A stretch of DNA of 28,076 bases from Priapulus caudatus (taxonomy: Eukaryota; Priapulida; Priapulimorpha; Priapulimorphida; Priapulidae), in NCBI RefSeq assembly GCF_000485595.1, contig NW_014577149.1, forward strand, positions 515,456-543,531, written 5' to 3'. Positions 1 through 11,024 of this stretch are shown piece after piece. The notes beneath the pieces were generated by a model. It had not been told where the DNA came from. It ran no database searches and was given only the letters and a program-made list of their open reading frames with translations. Numbering within the stretch: the first letter of the stretch is position 1; each line of letters begins with the position of its first letter. The translations under genes and the position numbers were made by a program.

Positions 1-44
<44 letters not shown>

Positions 45-60
45 TCAGTCAGTCAGTCAG
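1..60. repeat. (AG)n then (CAGT)n simple repeat
   Basis: A pure AG dinucleotide run fills the first 42 bases and is followed by about four CAGT units. It is cut by the window edge, so its full length is unknown. No coding sign. Confidence 0.95.
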
Positions 61-717
61 ACTAAATTGTTTATAAACAAATAACACCCACGCGGCGCGC
101 CACTGTATCAAGAGTAAACACTAACGACAAATCCAAAGTCTGATATTAAAGCTTTATTAATATTATAGCCTTATAAATATTAATTCTTCTGATGTTTTGC
201 CTAGCGTGACTCGTGATACCCTGATAGAAATTAGCGTTAACGTGAAAGCATCTGTTTATTTACCGTGAACCGTTATATTTTATTTAGCGTTTATAGCGTG
301 AATTTATTTTTCATTGATTTTAAACGAATTTTTGATCTCTTGATTTAACCATTTTTACACACTGTCATCCAGCGTAGACCGGTCCTCGTCTCGACGTATG
401 TCTATTGAGATATCTCTACTCACAAGCTTACTACATCAGTGGCGGATTTAGGGGGGGGGGGTTTCTTTGGTGGCTAGCTGTTAGACTAACAATATTTTTT
501 CATAGTCGCGCGTCTGTACAAAACGTCCCCTGATGCATAGGTTAAATTATATAATTGAGTGACAAAGCAGGTTACAACCCTTTTGCAGCTTTTTCATAAT
601 TCCAAGAAAGAGTTTTGCTGTCGCCCTCATCCCAGCGGTGGTCACCCATACACATTGAATAATGAACGCGACTTAAACAATGCCGTGATGTGATGTGATG
701 TGTAATGAGTGATGTGT

Positions 718-832
718 GTGTTTGAGCACACACGCGCCCACACGCACCCGCACACGCATACGCTCGCACGCACGCACGGACGGACGCACGCACGCACGGA
801 TGCACGCACACAGAGAGGGAGAGAGAGAAAGA
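718..832. repeat. Alternating purine-pyrimidine ACGC/CACA tract
   Basis: Cys/Arg/Ala-rich short frames arise here only because CACG, ACGC and GGAC units repeat. The tract ends in a GAGA run. Such alternating CA/CG sequence can adopt Z-DNA. It is low complexity, not coding. Confidence 0.85.
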
Positions 833-1638
833 GCGAGTTTAAGAATGTGCGTTAGTTCAACATGTCTTGATAATAAAATGAAAATTACATGATTAATTAT
901 AGTGATCTTTAGTGATCACATCTTGTTGCTCATGAAGAGAATAGTTCTACTAAAAAGATAATTGTCGTAGTCAGAATGAAGGTTGTACATTTACTCAAAA
1001 GTGCCTCAAATACCATCTCCTGCGATTTACATTTTCAAAATGTTCTGGGGAGGATCCACAGACCCCCCGCCTGTGTGCGTACACATCCATTTCATCTTAG
1101 TTACGCCCCCGCCTACTTACCTAATATACGTGCTTTGTTCTTTACATTCGTGTCCAAAAGAAAAGACCTACAACGTCATTGACGTTGACGATAGTATCGA
1201 AATACAGGAATAATTTCATTTTGTTGTTTTTAGAACTACCAGTAAAAAATTTGCGTAATTATTTTTTTTTTTAATATTCCCACCTACTGAGAGCATCGTT
1301 TAAATGAGTTAGTCGGCAAGACAAATGGTTTAATGTAAGTAAAATGATAACACGTGATATTAAGTATCGCTTCTTTCGCTGGGCGGCGCCACCATTCATG
1401 TATTTATTATCGAAGAAATTATATTTATGTATTGTTATGTCCGACAAGGTGTCCGAAGCTTCAACGTTTTGAAAAAATGACCGATACCACGAGGATAAAT
1501 ATAAGTATGTGAATACTCAATCGCTTATTGATTAAATATATATTCATTTAGCGTGATGCATCAAATTATAACACCGGCAATAAATACAATAAATAATAAT
1601 AATAATATCATGTTCAATGTTGTTGGCTCGCATTCACT

Positions 1639-1730
1639 TCAGTTTGTCAACAAAGATTGTGCCTGCGACTAAGACTGTATCACTGTAAGTTTCAGTCTCA
1701 GTCGCAGTCCCAACCTTTGTTGACAAAGTA
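1639..1730. repeat. Short foldback inverted repeat
   Basis: The left arm starts TTTGTCAACAAAG and contains CTGCGACT; the right arm ends CTTTGTTGACAAA and contains AGTCGCAG. Arms of about 37 bp with a few mismatches flank a loop of about 15 bp. I saw no clear target-site duplication. It may be a tiny MITE relic. Confidence 0.7.
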
Positions 1731-1853
1731 TCGTTTAGGCCTAACCGTACATACAAGCCACAACACCAGCTACAACCATTGGCCATCAGTTATATAATAG
1801 TCAGGCAGTCTCTTCGAGTGGATGCGTGTGCCTGTGCGGCAACGGGCGCATGG

Positions 1854-2065
1854 CCGGTGTCACGGTCTGAGATTACCGCCCCAGTCTGAAATTACCCACC
1901 TATGGGCACACAGGATATAATTTGCAGGGGTAATTTCAGACTGGGGGTAATCTCAGACTGGCCGCGGCAGTCTCATTATCCAGCGCTACTGCGCATGCGT
2001 CACGCATGCGCACGAGGTGCTAGGGGTAATTTCAGACTGGGGGTAATCTCAGACCGTGACACCGG
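1854..2065. mobile_element. 212-bp terminal-inverted-repeat element (MITE-like)
   Basis: The left end reads CCGGTGTCACGGTCTGAGA and the right end is its reverse complement, TCTCAGACCGTGACACCGG. The arms extend about 43 bp through an AGTCTGAAATTACCC block. A second, direct copy of the right-arm block lies internally at about 1926-1960. The centre carries the short perfect palindrome TGCGCATGCGT / ACGCATGCGCA near 1989-2012. No transposase frame and no obvious target duplication, so the superfamily is not assigned. Confidence 0.75.
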
Positions 2066-2487
2066 ATCAAAAAGCTAGACGTATTTCTAACAGTTTATTC
2101 ATTATTGGTACTACTACTACTAGTACTACTACTATTATTACTAGAGCTCATACTCATGGCATGCTAGTTATCGAATCCAGAGAGACATGATACAAGATTG
2201 CGTGGTACAGCTTTGCTGTTGATCCTACACTTGTTGGCACATGTCTCCACAGCATTCAGCGGATGGTCTGTAGACTGTACTGTAGTTTTAGAAGATAACA
2301 ATGAAGACTTTTTTCATCTATCGGCGCTAAATAAGAGCAATATACAGACTTTTGAATTTCTTGACTAGTCTGTCAATGGGCTTGTTGGGGGTCCATTATG
2401 CAGAGCTTCCAATTGAAATGACCCATGAAATTGTCACGTGGAATTGTGTTTTTCGGAACCCTAAAGAAAATGTCTCCTTCTTAACTG

Positions 2488-3197
2488 CACCCCCTCCTAG
2501 ACCAAATAATTCTGTCCCATATAACCTTTTTTATATTTTGGTGAAGGTTATATTGGGACAGAACGGGGTTCATTGAACTTTCGTGAGATCGCATGCAAAA
2601 TGCATGCGCTGCTAATGCGGCCCGTACGCCGCTATTGGCGCGGAAAAAAACCTACCGCTCCCTTCTACATGGCTTTACCTTGCTACTGATATGTGTATAC
2701 ATTCACTTCAATCGTTATTTACTTCTTAAAAGATTGTTTTTCAGAAACCCCGCTTCATTAACTTTAGTAAATTACGTTGGCCATTTACAAACAATCAGAC
2801 CAATTACAGCGAGTCTATCAGGCCTCCTGCAGCGCCACAGATACAAGCGAGAACCAGGGGCTATTCTAAGACTCGCTGTGATTGGTCTGATTGTTTGTAA
2901 ATGGCCAACGTAATTTACTAAAGTTAATGAAGCGGGGTTTCTGCAAAAACAATCTTTTAAGAAGTAAATAACGATTGAAGTGAATGTATACACATATCAG
3001 TAGCAAGGTAAAGCCATGTAGAAGGGAACGGTAGGTTTTTTTTGCGCCAATAGCAGCGTAAAGGTTGCATTAGCAGCGCATGCATTTTGCATGCGATCTC
3101 ACAAAATTTCAATGAATCCCGTTCTGTCCCAATATAACCCTCACCAAACTATAAAAAAGGTTATACGGGACAGAATTATTTGGTCTACACCCCCTCC
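2488..3197. mobile_element. 690-bp foldback element with 10-bp target-site duplication
   Basis: The sequence CACCCCCTCC occurs at 2488-2497 and again at 3188-3197, directly flanking an element at 2498-3187. The element's ends are TAGACCAAATAATTCTG and its reverse complement. The left arm (2498-2816) and right arm (2869-3187) are each 319 bp and pair almost perfectly around a 52-bp spacer. There is no transposase, so it is non-autonomous. Long arms and a 9-10 bp duplication are known for Foldback-type and Mutator-like elements; the superfamily here is inference. Open frames inside are mirror images of the two arms, not genes. Confidence 0.9.
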
Positions 3198-4677
3198 TTG
3201 ATCAATCACGCATTCAGGCCTAAACAATAACAGAGATGAAATTGTGTTGCGTTTGTGGCTCTTGACGCACGTGCATTGACATACAAGACTGTTGAAAGCG
3301 CAGGCACTTGGAACGTCTCAATAAAAATAAATATTCACACAATTTTTCACAATGATTGACTGCCTGTGAGCAAAATAGGTGAACGTATGTGAAACATATA
3401 CGGTTAGTACTTACTGTGACATATCCGTGACTAACTGACACCACTAAAATGGTAAAATGTTTCATGCACCTTAAGAAATTTTGAGAAATGACGAGATTAT
3501 CATCGCAGAACTCACCACCCATCCTGATGTTACAAAGCTATATGTAAACAAACATGCGTGTTGCGAGGTGCGTGCCTCCTCGATATCCATTTTGAGGCCC
3601 GCTAAGCCAAGCATAAAGCGTGCGGGCAAGACGTCACACACAGCTACGTTCATTGGCTAAAAGAATCGAGTAGCGTGGTTAGTGATTTTCAGAATTATTT
3701 AATTTTATCTAAAACTTCAATGTTCAATGAATGATGCACTCGTTCACTTCCGACAGCGAGTGAAAATGCTGAAAATGTTCCACTTCGATGCGAAATGCAT
3801 CGGCCGGGCATTTTATAATTTACGAAAAGTAAACAGGCTGGCGAAAGACAGTAGGTACAGTAAATGGTCACGTTGGTGACGCCCCGTTCATGCCCATCAA
3901 CGAATAAGGTGGGGCTTATTCTGATTACGGAGATGCGAAAATGCGATAGAAGGACGTAGCGCAGTGCGCTAAACAGCGTGTTATTTTCGTGTTTGTGGCA
4001 AACTATCGTAGGAAACGGTTCTAGCATAGCAAAATGCCCTAGTTCCTGAGATCGGCGATTTGGTGGTCCAATGGGTCCCCATCTTTAAAAATATAAAAGA
4101 CTAGTGCAGCGTAGGCTGTGATTGGAAGACACAAAGTGTCAATCCTCGGCGCGCCTCGTCATCATGGCCGCATCACGTCTAGGCTAAACATTGCACAGTA
4201 ATATACCTTACTAAAATAGTAAAAATAGTAGACAACAAGGTTATAGGTAGTCTAGATATGAAAGACAATGTAGATGATAGATTGTTAACATAGGTCTATT
4301 AATTTTAGATAAAAATATCATTTACTGGCATAAGTTCGACACACTACAACGTAGAAGTTGTAACATGTTTGTTTGGTGTTCCATGTAAAGCATTATCTGC
4401 AGTGCTGCTAGCATGTGACCCATTTGTTCTATGGTAAGCAGACCAATGACACCAGTCCCATATAAAAAGCTGATTGTAATAGGGCTCCAATATTTATTTA
4501 ATCAAGTTTCAGGCTCGTTTGTTACTGTGCACCACTATATTGCAAGGGTTTCCATGTGAAAAGCTGGCAATGGTCTATCTGGGATAAGTACAATGATTAA
4601 GTAGGCATTGCAACAGCTTGAAGAAATGGTCATGAATGTATTGCTCTTTGTTAAAATGACAGTCAACTGGGTATATT
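3198..4677. other. Gene-free stretch
   Basis: Moderate GC with scattered open frames on both strands, the longest about 110 codons on - at 3695-4027. None shows a recognisable motif, signal peptide or paired splice sites. I see no repeat structure of note here. Confidence 0.5.
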
Positions 4678-5038
4678 GTCTAGCAGGGGTAGAAATTAAC
4701 TTTTGAACACGGGAGTCCAAGGGACTCCCTACCCTCAAAAAGAGGGAGTCTGCAGAAAAATGAGGGAGTCTGCAGTCTGAGGTTTAAAATTAAAGATATT
4801 AACAAAATGCATGTGCTTATTTTTAAGATTCATGCAGTTGCACGTCTGCCAAATTTCCTTTGGACATTAGCTGAAAAATACGGCAATTCCGCGAGGCCGT
4901 GCTCGGGAACGAACTAGTTAGTATGGCAGAATTTTCAGGGAGTCACATGGACTCTTGCATATGTCAAATCAGGGAGTCCGCCAGTAAATCGGGGAGTATT
5001 TGACTCCGGACTCTCGTTAATTTCGCACCCTGGTCTAG
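4678..5038. mobile_element. hAT-like MITE with 6-bp target-site duplication
   Basis: GTCTAG at 4678-4683 and 5033-5038 flanks an element at 4684-5032. The termini are CAGGGGTAGAAATTAAC on the left and GTTAATTTCGCACCCTG on the right, an imperfect inverted repeat of 17 bp. The interior is packed with GGGAGTC / GACTCCC sub-repeats. CAGGG-type ends fit hAT-related families, in which 5-8 bp duplications are known. At 349 bp with no open frame it must be moved in trans. Confidence 0.8.
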
Positions 5039-6409
5039 TGTGTCTCCTTGTCACACACAAGGTTGCGGCTCCAAAACCCAGTCAGAGAAATGAATTTTTC
5101 AAGGTATAAAAAGTTGCCATTCAACATTAGGGACTGTTAATTCCTCATGGCTGATAAATGGATTGGTAAAATGGCAGTCCCATCTCCAGTAATGTAGTTG
5201 TTGAAGAACAACAAAGGATGTAAAACCAGTGCAGTAACCAATGTCAGGTTCCACCCCCAGATTAATTAATGGATAATAGTTGTAATTGTAGTGGTTAATA
5301 CTCAGCTAGAACTACACACAGGCACTTGGGACAGATGCTGTGTCGCCATGATAATATATATATAAGTGTAAAACTATATATATATATATATATATATATT
5401 ATCATGGCGACACAGCACACTCGCAGCGGCGAGTGCGGGAGCGTTCGGCATTAGTTTTTATGAAGGAAAGTTGATATACAGTGACACAACAGTGTAACTG
5501 TAATTGAGATGTAGTGGGTACGGTAGTATTTGTGAATGTGCGTTCATATTATTTTCAGTTTTTACTGACTCTGTCCCAAGTGCCTGTGGAACTACACCCC
5601 AAACATAACATTTTTAATCTCATAAATCAGTACTTACAACTACTAAATTTGCAAGAGTATTACTTACATATATTAATAACTCACCTGTTTATCTATGGTG
5701 TGAAACAAGTTTGCAAAATCTTAGGAATCTGTGGAGGTCGCTGCTTCTATCTTGTTAGTATACAAATTCTAGTCCAATGTCTGTAAATGCTATCAAATTA
5801 AAATAAGCCAATTCCAAACATTTTTAGCTAATGAAGTTTTACTATTTCCTTCATACGTATTACCACAAGGGTTGACATTGAGAATAAAAGACCAGACAAC
5901 TTGCAGTCAAAATCTATTATAATGGTACTGGTATTTAAAAACATGCCAGCAATAATCTTCTCAAAATTATGCAATGTGGCTGAGACACGTACACTACAGT
6001 GCTGTCATAGTAACACAACGTCTATATGAAATACTCTTAAAATTAGAGAGCTATATCTAGGCAAGAATATTGTGATGTAAGAATCCTTAGCACCAATGTG
6101 TGATGCTGCATTTTTTTGATAGTTTCTAACAGTTCGTGCTGTTTTTCTGCTGTAGTTAAAAGCCTTAAGGCATTTGTTTTCATCTACGAAACCAAATAGA
6201 CAGTTCTGAGTTTGTGAAACTCCGTCAGTGTTGGCTACAGTGCCATATGCCTTCCGTTCGGAAAACAAGGCTTAAAAGTGTGCACTGTAACTGGTTGCCT
6301 ACATGTCGTTACTCTGTTCCTGTGGCGAAGGGTGTGTTTTTAGCAGAGCTAGTCTGTAAATTGAGCAACTGTTTTGAAATGATGAACTAATAGAGTGTAT
6401 CTGTTTCAG
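5039..6409. other. Gene-free stretch with nested inverted repeats
   Basis: Apart from the inverted repeats at 5317-5588 I see nothing that supports a gene. The open frames at 5514-5786 (+) and 6005-6268 (-) lack recognisable domains. Confidence 0.5.
5317..5588. repeat. Nested inverted repeats around an (AT)n core
   Basis: An outer pair is exact over 18 bp: CACAGGCACTTGGGACAG at 5317-5334 and its reverse complement at 5571-5588. Inside it, TGCTGTGTCGCCATGAT (5336 on) and ATCATGGCGACACAGCA (5401-5417) form a hairpin whose loop is an AT dinucleotide run. This looks like a MITE with an asymmetric second hairpin, or one element nested in another. No target duplication was identified. Confidence 0.75.
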
Positions 6410-6567
6410 GCAGTGTGGGTCTGTATTAAATAAACAGAGCTCCCCTGGGTACCGAGCACTGGCATCTCTGGCCCTGCTGCTGGCAGCTGCACAGTTCGTG
6501 TCCTGCATCCTCGGCCGTCTCTCCTTCTCTGTGTCTCTGGGCTGTGCAAGGTGTGTAGAGCTGGCCG
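6410..6567 (+). other. Candidate exon encoding a hydrophobic segment (unassigned)
   Basis: The block is bordered by TGTTTCAG on the left and CCG|GTAAGTG on the right, both good splice consensus. One frame, starting at 6411, stays open for all 52 codons and gives a hydrophobic run (LASLALLLAAAQFV) that could be a signal or membrane segment. The local GC content is higher than the flanks. I do not recognise the product and found no partner exon. It could be a leader exon of the downstream gene, an exon of another gene, or chance. Confidence 0.25.
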
Positions 6568-8445
6568 GTAAGTGTTTTATCTTACAAAGTGATTTTGTTC
6601 TATTGATTTTGTTCTTCTATCGGTTAGCTGGTTGTTTCTGTTTTAACCTAAAGTGTGGATGGTATATGAAATCGATTTCCAGTATGTAGGCTGCAAGCAA
6701 ATGATTCGTTTTCCTATCTACTTTTTAAGCGTGTTCAGTTGTAATGTATAGCGCACACGTGAGTAGAACTGGGAAAGCAGTTGCAATATGTATATGATCA
6801 AATGTCCCACTTATATAAGCACGTGCAATATTTTCCCTAGCCTTGTTCACAACTAAGAGGGGAATGTTTGTGCTCAACCGTAGAATGCTTTATTGACTAC
6901 TAAATAGTCCCTGGAGTAATTGTATTTTAGTGTATTTATATTTCACACAACTAAATCAACAGTTTAAATATACACACAGCATCCAAAATTGTAGTAACAA
7001 GTAACTGAATCATTTAACTCAATAAGAATCAATGAAACCAGCCAATTCCACATTATTTTTGGTATGAAACAGTATTAAGCATTGACCGTTTGCTTGATTT
7101 TATCAAATTAGTTTACAACTATGTATACGGCAAGGTACTAACGTGTTGTAGTTAAAATTGATGGGATGATAAGACTGGTGCTTCATTACATGATAGATTA
7201 AAAATTTCTATTGTAATATTGTATTTCATTTGTTGTCATAGTGAGTAAGAAAGGACAGTGAAGGAAGGACAAGACTGACAAAACATAATCAACTTATACA
7301 CCCGCCTAAGACAGAATGGCAGTTGGAGTCGATAACATCTGAACCAGTAAAACACGGAATATATACCCCTGTGAGACTGTCAGTTCAACACTTTACAGGT
7401 ATTTGCCTAACTGTGTGATGTCCATGTTGAATTCCATGTTGTAATTTTATTCATACTTTACTCCAGTTTAGGTGCTTAAAAGTTATTTATGCTGGTGCTC
7501 AGTTTATTGCACGTGTGTGTGTGTGCGTGTGCGTGTGCGTGCGCGTGCGCGTGTGCTTGCGTGTGGGTGAGGGTGCATGTGTGTGTGAATACGTCTGTAT
7601 GTGTGTTTACTGTGAATCAATATGGATAGTTTGGTATGTTGTGCCTAAGTATCTGGATGTAAAAGAAAATATAAATTCGTGATTTAAAGTTGTTAACATT
7701 TCACATTATACATTTTGCTAAAAAAAATCATAACTAGAGACACAATAATATTCAGAAGTCTGTTCGAATTGCACTTGCAGTTTGCTATTCGTGTCATTTA
7801 GTTGTGGACGGATGGTGATACAGCATGCCGCTTGCAGCTGTGCATTATGTAGTCGTGTGTAGGGGGTGTGTGTGCAACAGGATCTCTCCCTGCAGCCTGT
7901 CGCGGCTGCAGCTAGTATGTATCACTCACTGTAAGTGGTGCATACAGTGGATCTGTGAGGTACCAGCTAGTACTACTTGCAGTGCGATGACCTATTCACG
8001 TCACTTTCTGTGCGAAGAATGTATACATTCACTGTTGATTGTTGCCTTTGCCTTAGGCATGCCCTGGTTTGTCAGAAAGTTGGATTTCTGTACATACTAA
8101 CTAAAACCTGGCAATAACTAAATTTTGTAGGCGCTGTTATAGCTTTGGATCTGTAAGATATCAAACATTAATTGCGTAATGGTTTGGTTTCTCTGCTACT
8201 GGTTTCATACCAGCCGCATTGCATTCTGCTCTGTTGCTAGAGTTTGCCAATAGATGTCTCTGCTAGGCAGTTTGCTGCGGGCTGCAGCTTTCTATATTTT
8301 CACCGTTCTCAACTGTTGCCTTACTGGCCAAGTATAGGCTAAAGTTGTTTAATCTTACAATAAGAGAGTAACGAAAAAAAGTTTCCATCAAGCTAGATGT
8401 AATTTTTTGTCATGGCTGCAAAGTTTAAAGTTAGCATATATATAT
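6568..8445. other. Gene-free stretch with a GT/GC tract
   Basis: AT-rich sequence with a GT/GCGT tract at about 7513-7606. The open frame at 7825-8100 contains HFLCEEC, which resembles part of a RING finger, but the other zinc ligands are absent, so I do not call it. Confidence 0.5.
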
Positions 8446-9276
8446 TGTAGCGTTTTGTGGTCTTTCGGTGACGCCCGATGGCGCCACCAGTCGACATGTA
8501 GTGACTAGCAGTAACCTTAGGTAAGAACACTCACCTAGTATGTCCGGATGCGTTGAAATGGCCGTATCATCGCCACCCGGACTCCGCTAGCCACCAGAGT
8601 GCCTCAGCGCTACTGCGCACACTCCGTAGTACCCAACCCAGCGTTCGTTCCGGCTTCGGTGCGATAGCGTGGTTAGTCAACAATGCCGGACGAGGGACGA
8701 CATACCACAAACATGACAATGGGTTGCAGCCACCCCACCCTGCTCTGCTGGCCTTACGTTACGTCTTATAATAAATGTCAACTCGGTGTATAAACAAAGG
8801 CTATACAGATGTACTGTACCACCAGTACACGTATGTTAGCTGTCACCATACTCTCCAGTCTCCACACACAACTCAACCGGCTTCTCCACTCCATGCTCAT
8901 ACAGAGTGAACTAGCTACATGCTGCGAGGCCTACCTCTCTCATATCCCGAGACGAACTCGAGTGTTACCTCTCTTAACTCCCGAGACGAACTCAGCTGTG
9001 TCAGCTGTTCATTTCTCCCATGCCACTCTCCACCGCTAGAGGGGGTGGCTAACCCACCCAACATGGCTGCCCCATGTAGGGATTCGACTATCCACACCTA
9101 TCAATTGGTGAGCAGGCAAAACAGCACGAAAACGCACACTAATTGACACCAAACATCACAAATATCACAAAGACATCACAAACACAGAACATTTACCTAT
9201 ACCCTGCCTGTGGTTCCCAGTGAGCTACCCCACAATTACCTAGCTGGGAACCGTGGTGACCGGTGCCACCGCCACA
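8446..9276 (-). repeat. 3' LTR of the retroelement (full-length copy)
   Basis: An 831-bp repeat with TG...CA ends, next to the polypurine tract. Only its right 389 bp is matched by the other copy. A TATAAGA motif on the - strand near 8765 could be the promoter TATA box. The two copies differ at many positions, including a roughly 20-bp insertion in the other copy, which points to an old insertion. Confidence 0.65.
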
Positions 9277-10597
9277 CTCCTCCCCTCTTCAAGATCGACC
9301 GTCAGGTCGATCCCAATAACGTACCTGGCGGTGCACCGGCACTCGGCATGGAGGAGCCCAGCTGGATCTATCTCGGTGCTGGCTTGTCCCCTTTCCTCGC
9401 TCATCAGACTCGGGGAAGTGTTGGCTCTTCTATCCAATTTGTCGTCCTGCAGTCAGGCCTCGAAGAGCTCTGCCCTTCCTCGCTGGTCCCTACTCCAGAG
9501 AATGCGCAGCTCGCTCGTTTTTTTCCCCGGCAGCTGCAGCAATGACTACCCTCCAGTCAACATTGCAGGGTTCTCTGGAGGCCACCTCCGGCCGATCCTC
9601 GCCGATCGCCAACGCTGCCTCCCTGGTCACCGGAAGGTCAATCATCAGGGCAGACTCCTCCTTCCTCACCGGGGACGATACCAAGGTGGGGGCCTGTCTC
9701 TACGGACGGTCCATCTCCACCTCCAGGATCTCCGCATCCCCTCCGGGTCGCATCTCCATCGTGTTCGCTCCTCTAGACGCCATCTCCGTCCGGATACTCG
9801 TACCCGGGCTGCCTTGCCTTATCCCTAGATGGGGCGGATGACATGTCCGCACAGGACATACTGTCGTTCGGTAGCAACTAAGAAAAACAAAGGGAGTAAT
9901 ACACCCATCAGTATTTCCAGTGCATGTCTGCGCAGGCTCAAGACTACTACCCTCATCGATATACGACCCTCACGATCTGTACAGATGAATGCATGGTGTT
10001 TCACAAAACCACAGTACTCAGTGCCACTCACCTTGTTCTCTTTCTCCTTACCTCTACAGGTGATCAGGGATCACCTTTCACTCCCTGTACTCACTCCCTG
10101 ACCTGAAATGAACGACTCACACTCATCACGTGCCGCGTAGCATGTGAACACAAGCAATACCAGCCTTCCCCTACCGGTCTGAAACCATATCAGCTCTCAG
10201 CTCGTGAAATACGTCGGAGTTTACAAACCACTCCCTCGACTATCAAATGGTGTGGATTCCGGAGTTTTACTGAAAAACTCCGGAATCTGGCTCAAACTCC
10301 GACACTCTAATGGAGATCAAACCCCAAACTCATTCTGATCAAGGGTAAGAATCCCGAACGTTCGTGGGCGAGTAGCGCAGTACCAGCCGGCTATAGAGAA
10401 CACACGTGACACAAGTAACCTCGGATGCCTCCAACAGCCACTGCTCGAATCAGTGCGTTGCAACATTCCACAGACCATAGGGGGGTTGTCGCTTGGCCGA
10501 CCAACATGGGAACGTAGTAGTATGGAACCCGCACCCCGTCCCTACCCCGCACCACGCCGGCCCCTGGCTCCCACGTCTGCGTTAATACAGGTCAGGA
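9277..10597 (-). other. Interior of the LTR element, no recognisable gag/pol
   Basis: About 1.3 kb without a recognisable retroelement protein on either strand. The 191-codon + frame at 9253-9828 begins inside the LTR and is Ser/Arg/Leu-rich without motifs. A 14-bp hairpin (GATTCCGGAGTTTT and its complement) lies at 10254-10287. Confidence 0.5.
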
Positions 10598-11006
10598 ACT
10601 CCATGCTCATATAGAGTGAACTAGCTACATTCTGCGAGGCCAACCTCTCTCAACTCTCGAGACGAACTCGAGTGTTACCTCTCTCAACTCTCGAGATGAA
10701 CTCAGCTGTGTCACTCCAGTCTCACACAGAGTGTCAGCCGTTCATTTCTCCCGCGCCACTCTCCGCCGCTAGAGGGGGTGGCTAACCCACCCAACATGGC
10801 TGCCCCATGTAGGGACTCGACTATACACATCTATCAATTGGTGAGCAGGCAAAACAGCACGAAAACGCACACTAATAGACACCAGACATCACAAATAATT
10901 ACACAATCCAAACACAGAACATTTACCCATACCCTGCCTGTGGTTCTCAGTGAGCTACCTCACAATTACCTAGCTGGGAACCGTGGTGACCGGTGCCACC
11001 GCCACA
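10598..11006 (-). repeat. 5' LTR of the retroelement (truncated copy)
   Basis: The copy matches 8888-9276 from ACTCCATGCTCATA to the terminal GCCACA. The region matching 8446-8887 is missing next to it, so it is truncated or rearranged on its inner side. It is followed at once by an (AT)n run (11007-11024). Confidence 0.7.
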
Positions 11007-11024
11007 ATATATATATATATATAC

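Larger units (their letters stand above)
61..1853. other. Gene-free AT-rich stretch with small repeats
   Basis: I see no exon with plausible splice borders and no recognisable protein in either strand. The block holds a C/A/G-rich alternating tract (718-832), a G9 run near 449-460 and an inverted repeat at 1639-1730, which are listed separately where they matter. Short open frames here have no family resemblance and are best taken as chance. Confidence 0.6.
8446..11006 (-). mobile_element. Degraded LTR retroelement, - strand
   Basis: Two direct copies of about 400 bp (8888-9276 and 10598-11006) end identically in CCGCCACA and flank a 1.3-kb interior. On the - strand the repeat begins TGTGGCGGTGGCACC. 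The base pairs just before the left copy (9277-9290) read, on the - strand, as the 14-nt purine tract GAAGAGGGGAGGAG, a polypurine tract next to a 3' LTR. The far end of the left copy reads TGTAGCG on +, giving TG...CA termini. The insertion lies in an AT run; ATAT borders both sides and may be a 4-bp duplication. No reverse transcriptase, integrase or protease frame is visible, so it is a non-autonomous or gutted element. Confidence 0.7.

Noticed and set aside
2593-2993. Two mirror-image frames sharing NPASLTLVNYVGHLQTIRPI
   Set aside because: They are the same sequence read from the two arms of the foldback element.
7825-8100. RING-finger-like frame (HFLCEEC)
   Set aside because: The other Cys/His zinc ligands and a WxxxxxxCPxC tail are missing.
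9253-9828. 191-codon + frame as a retroelement protein
   Set aside because: It starts inside the LTR, runs opposite to the orientation given by the polypurine tract, and has no gag, protease or polymerase motif.
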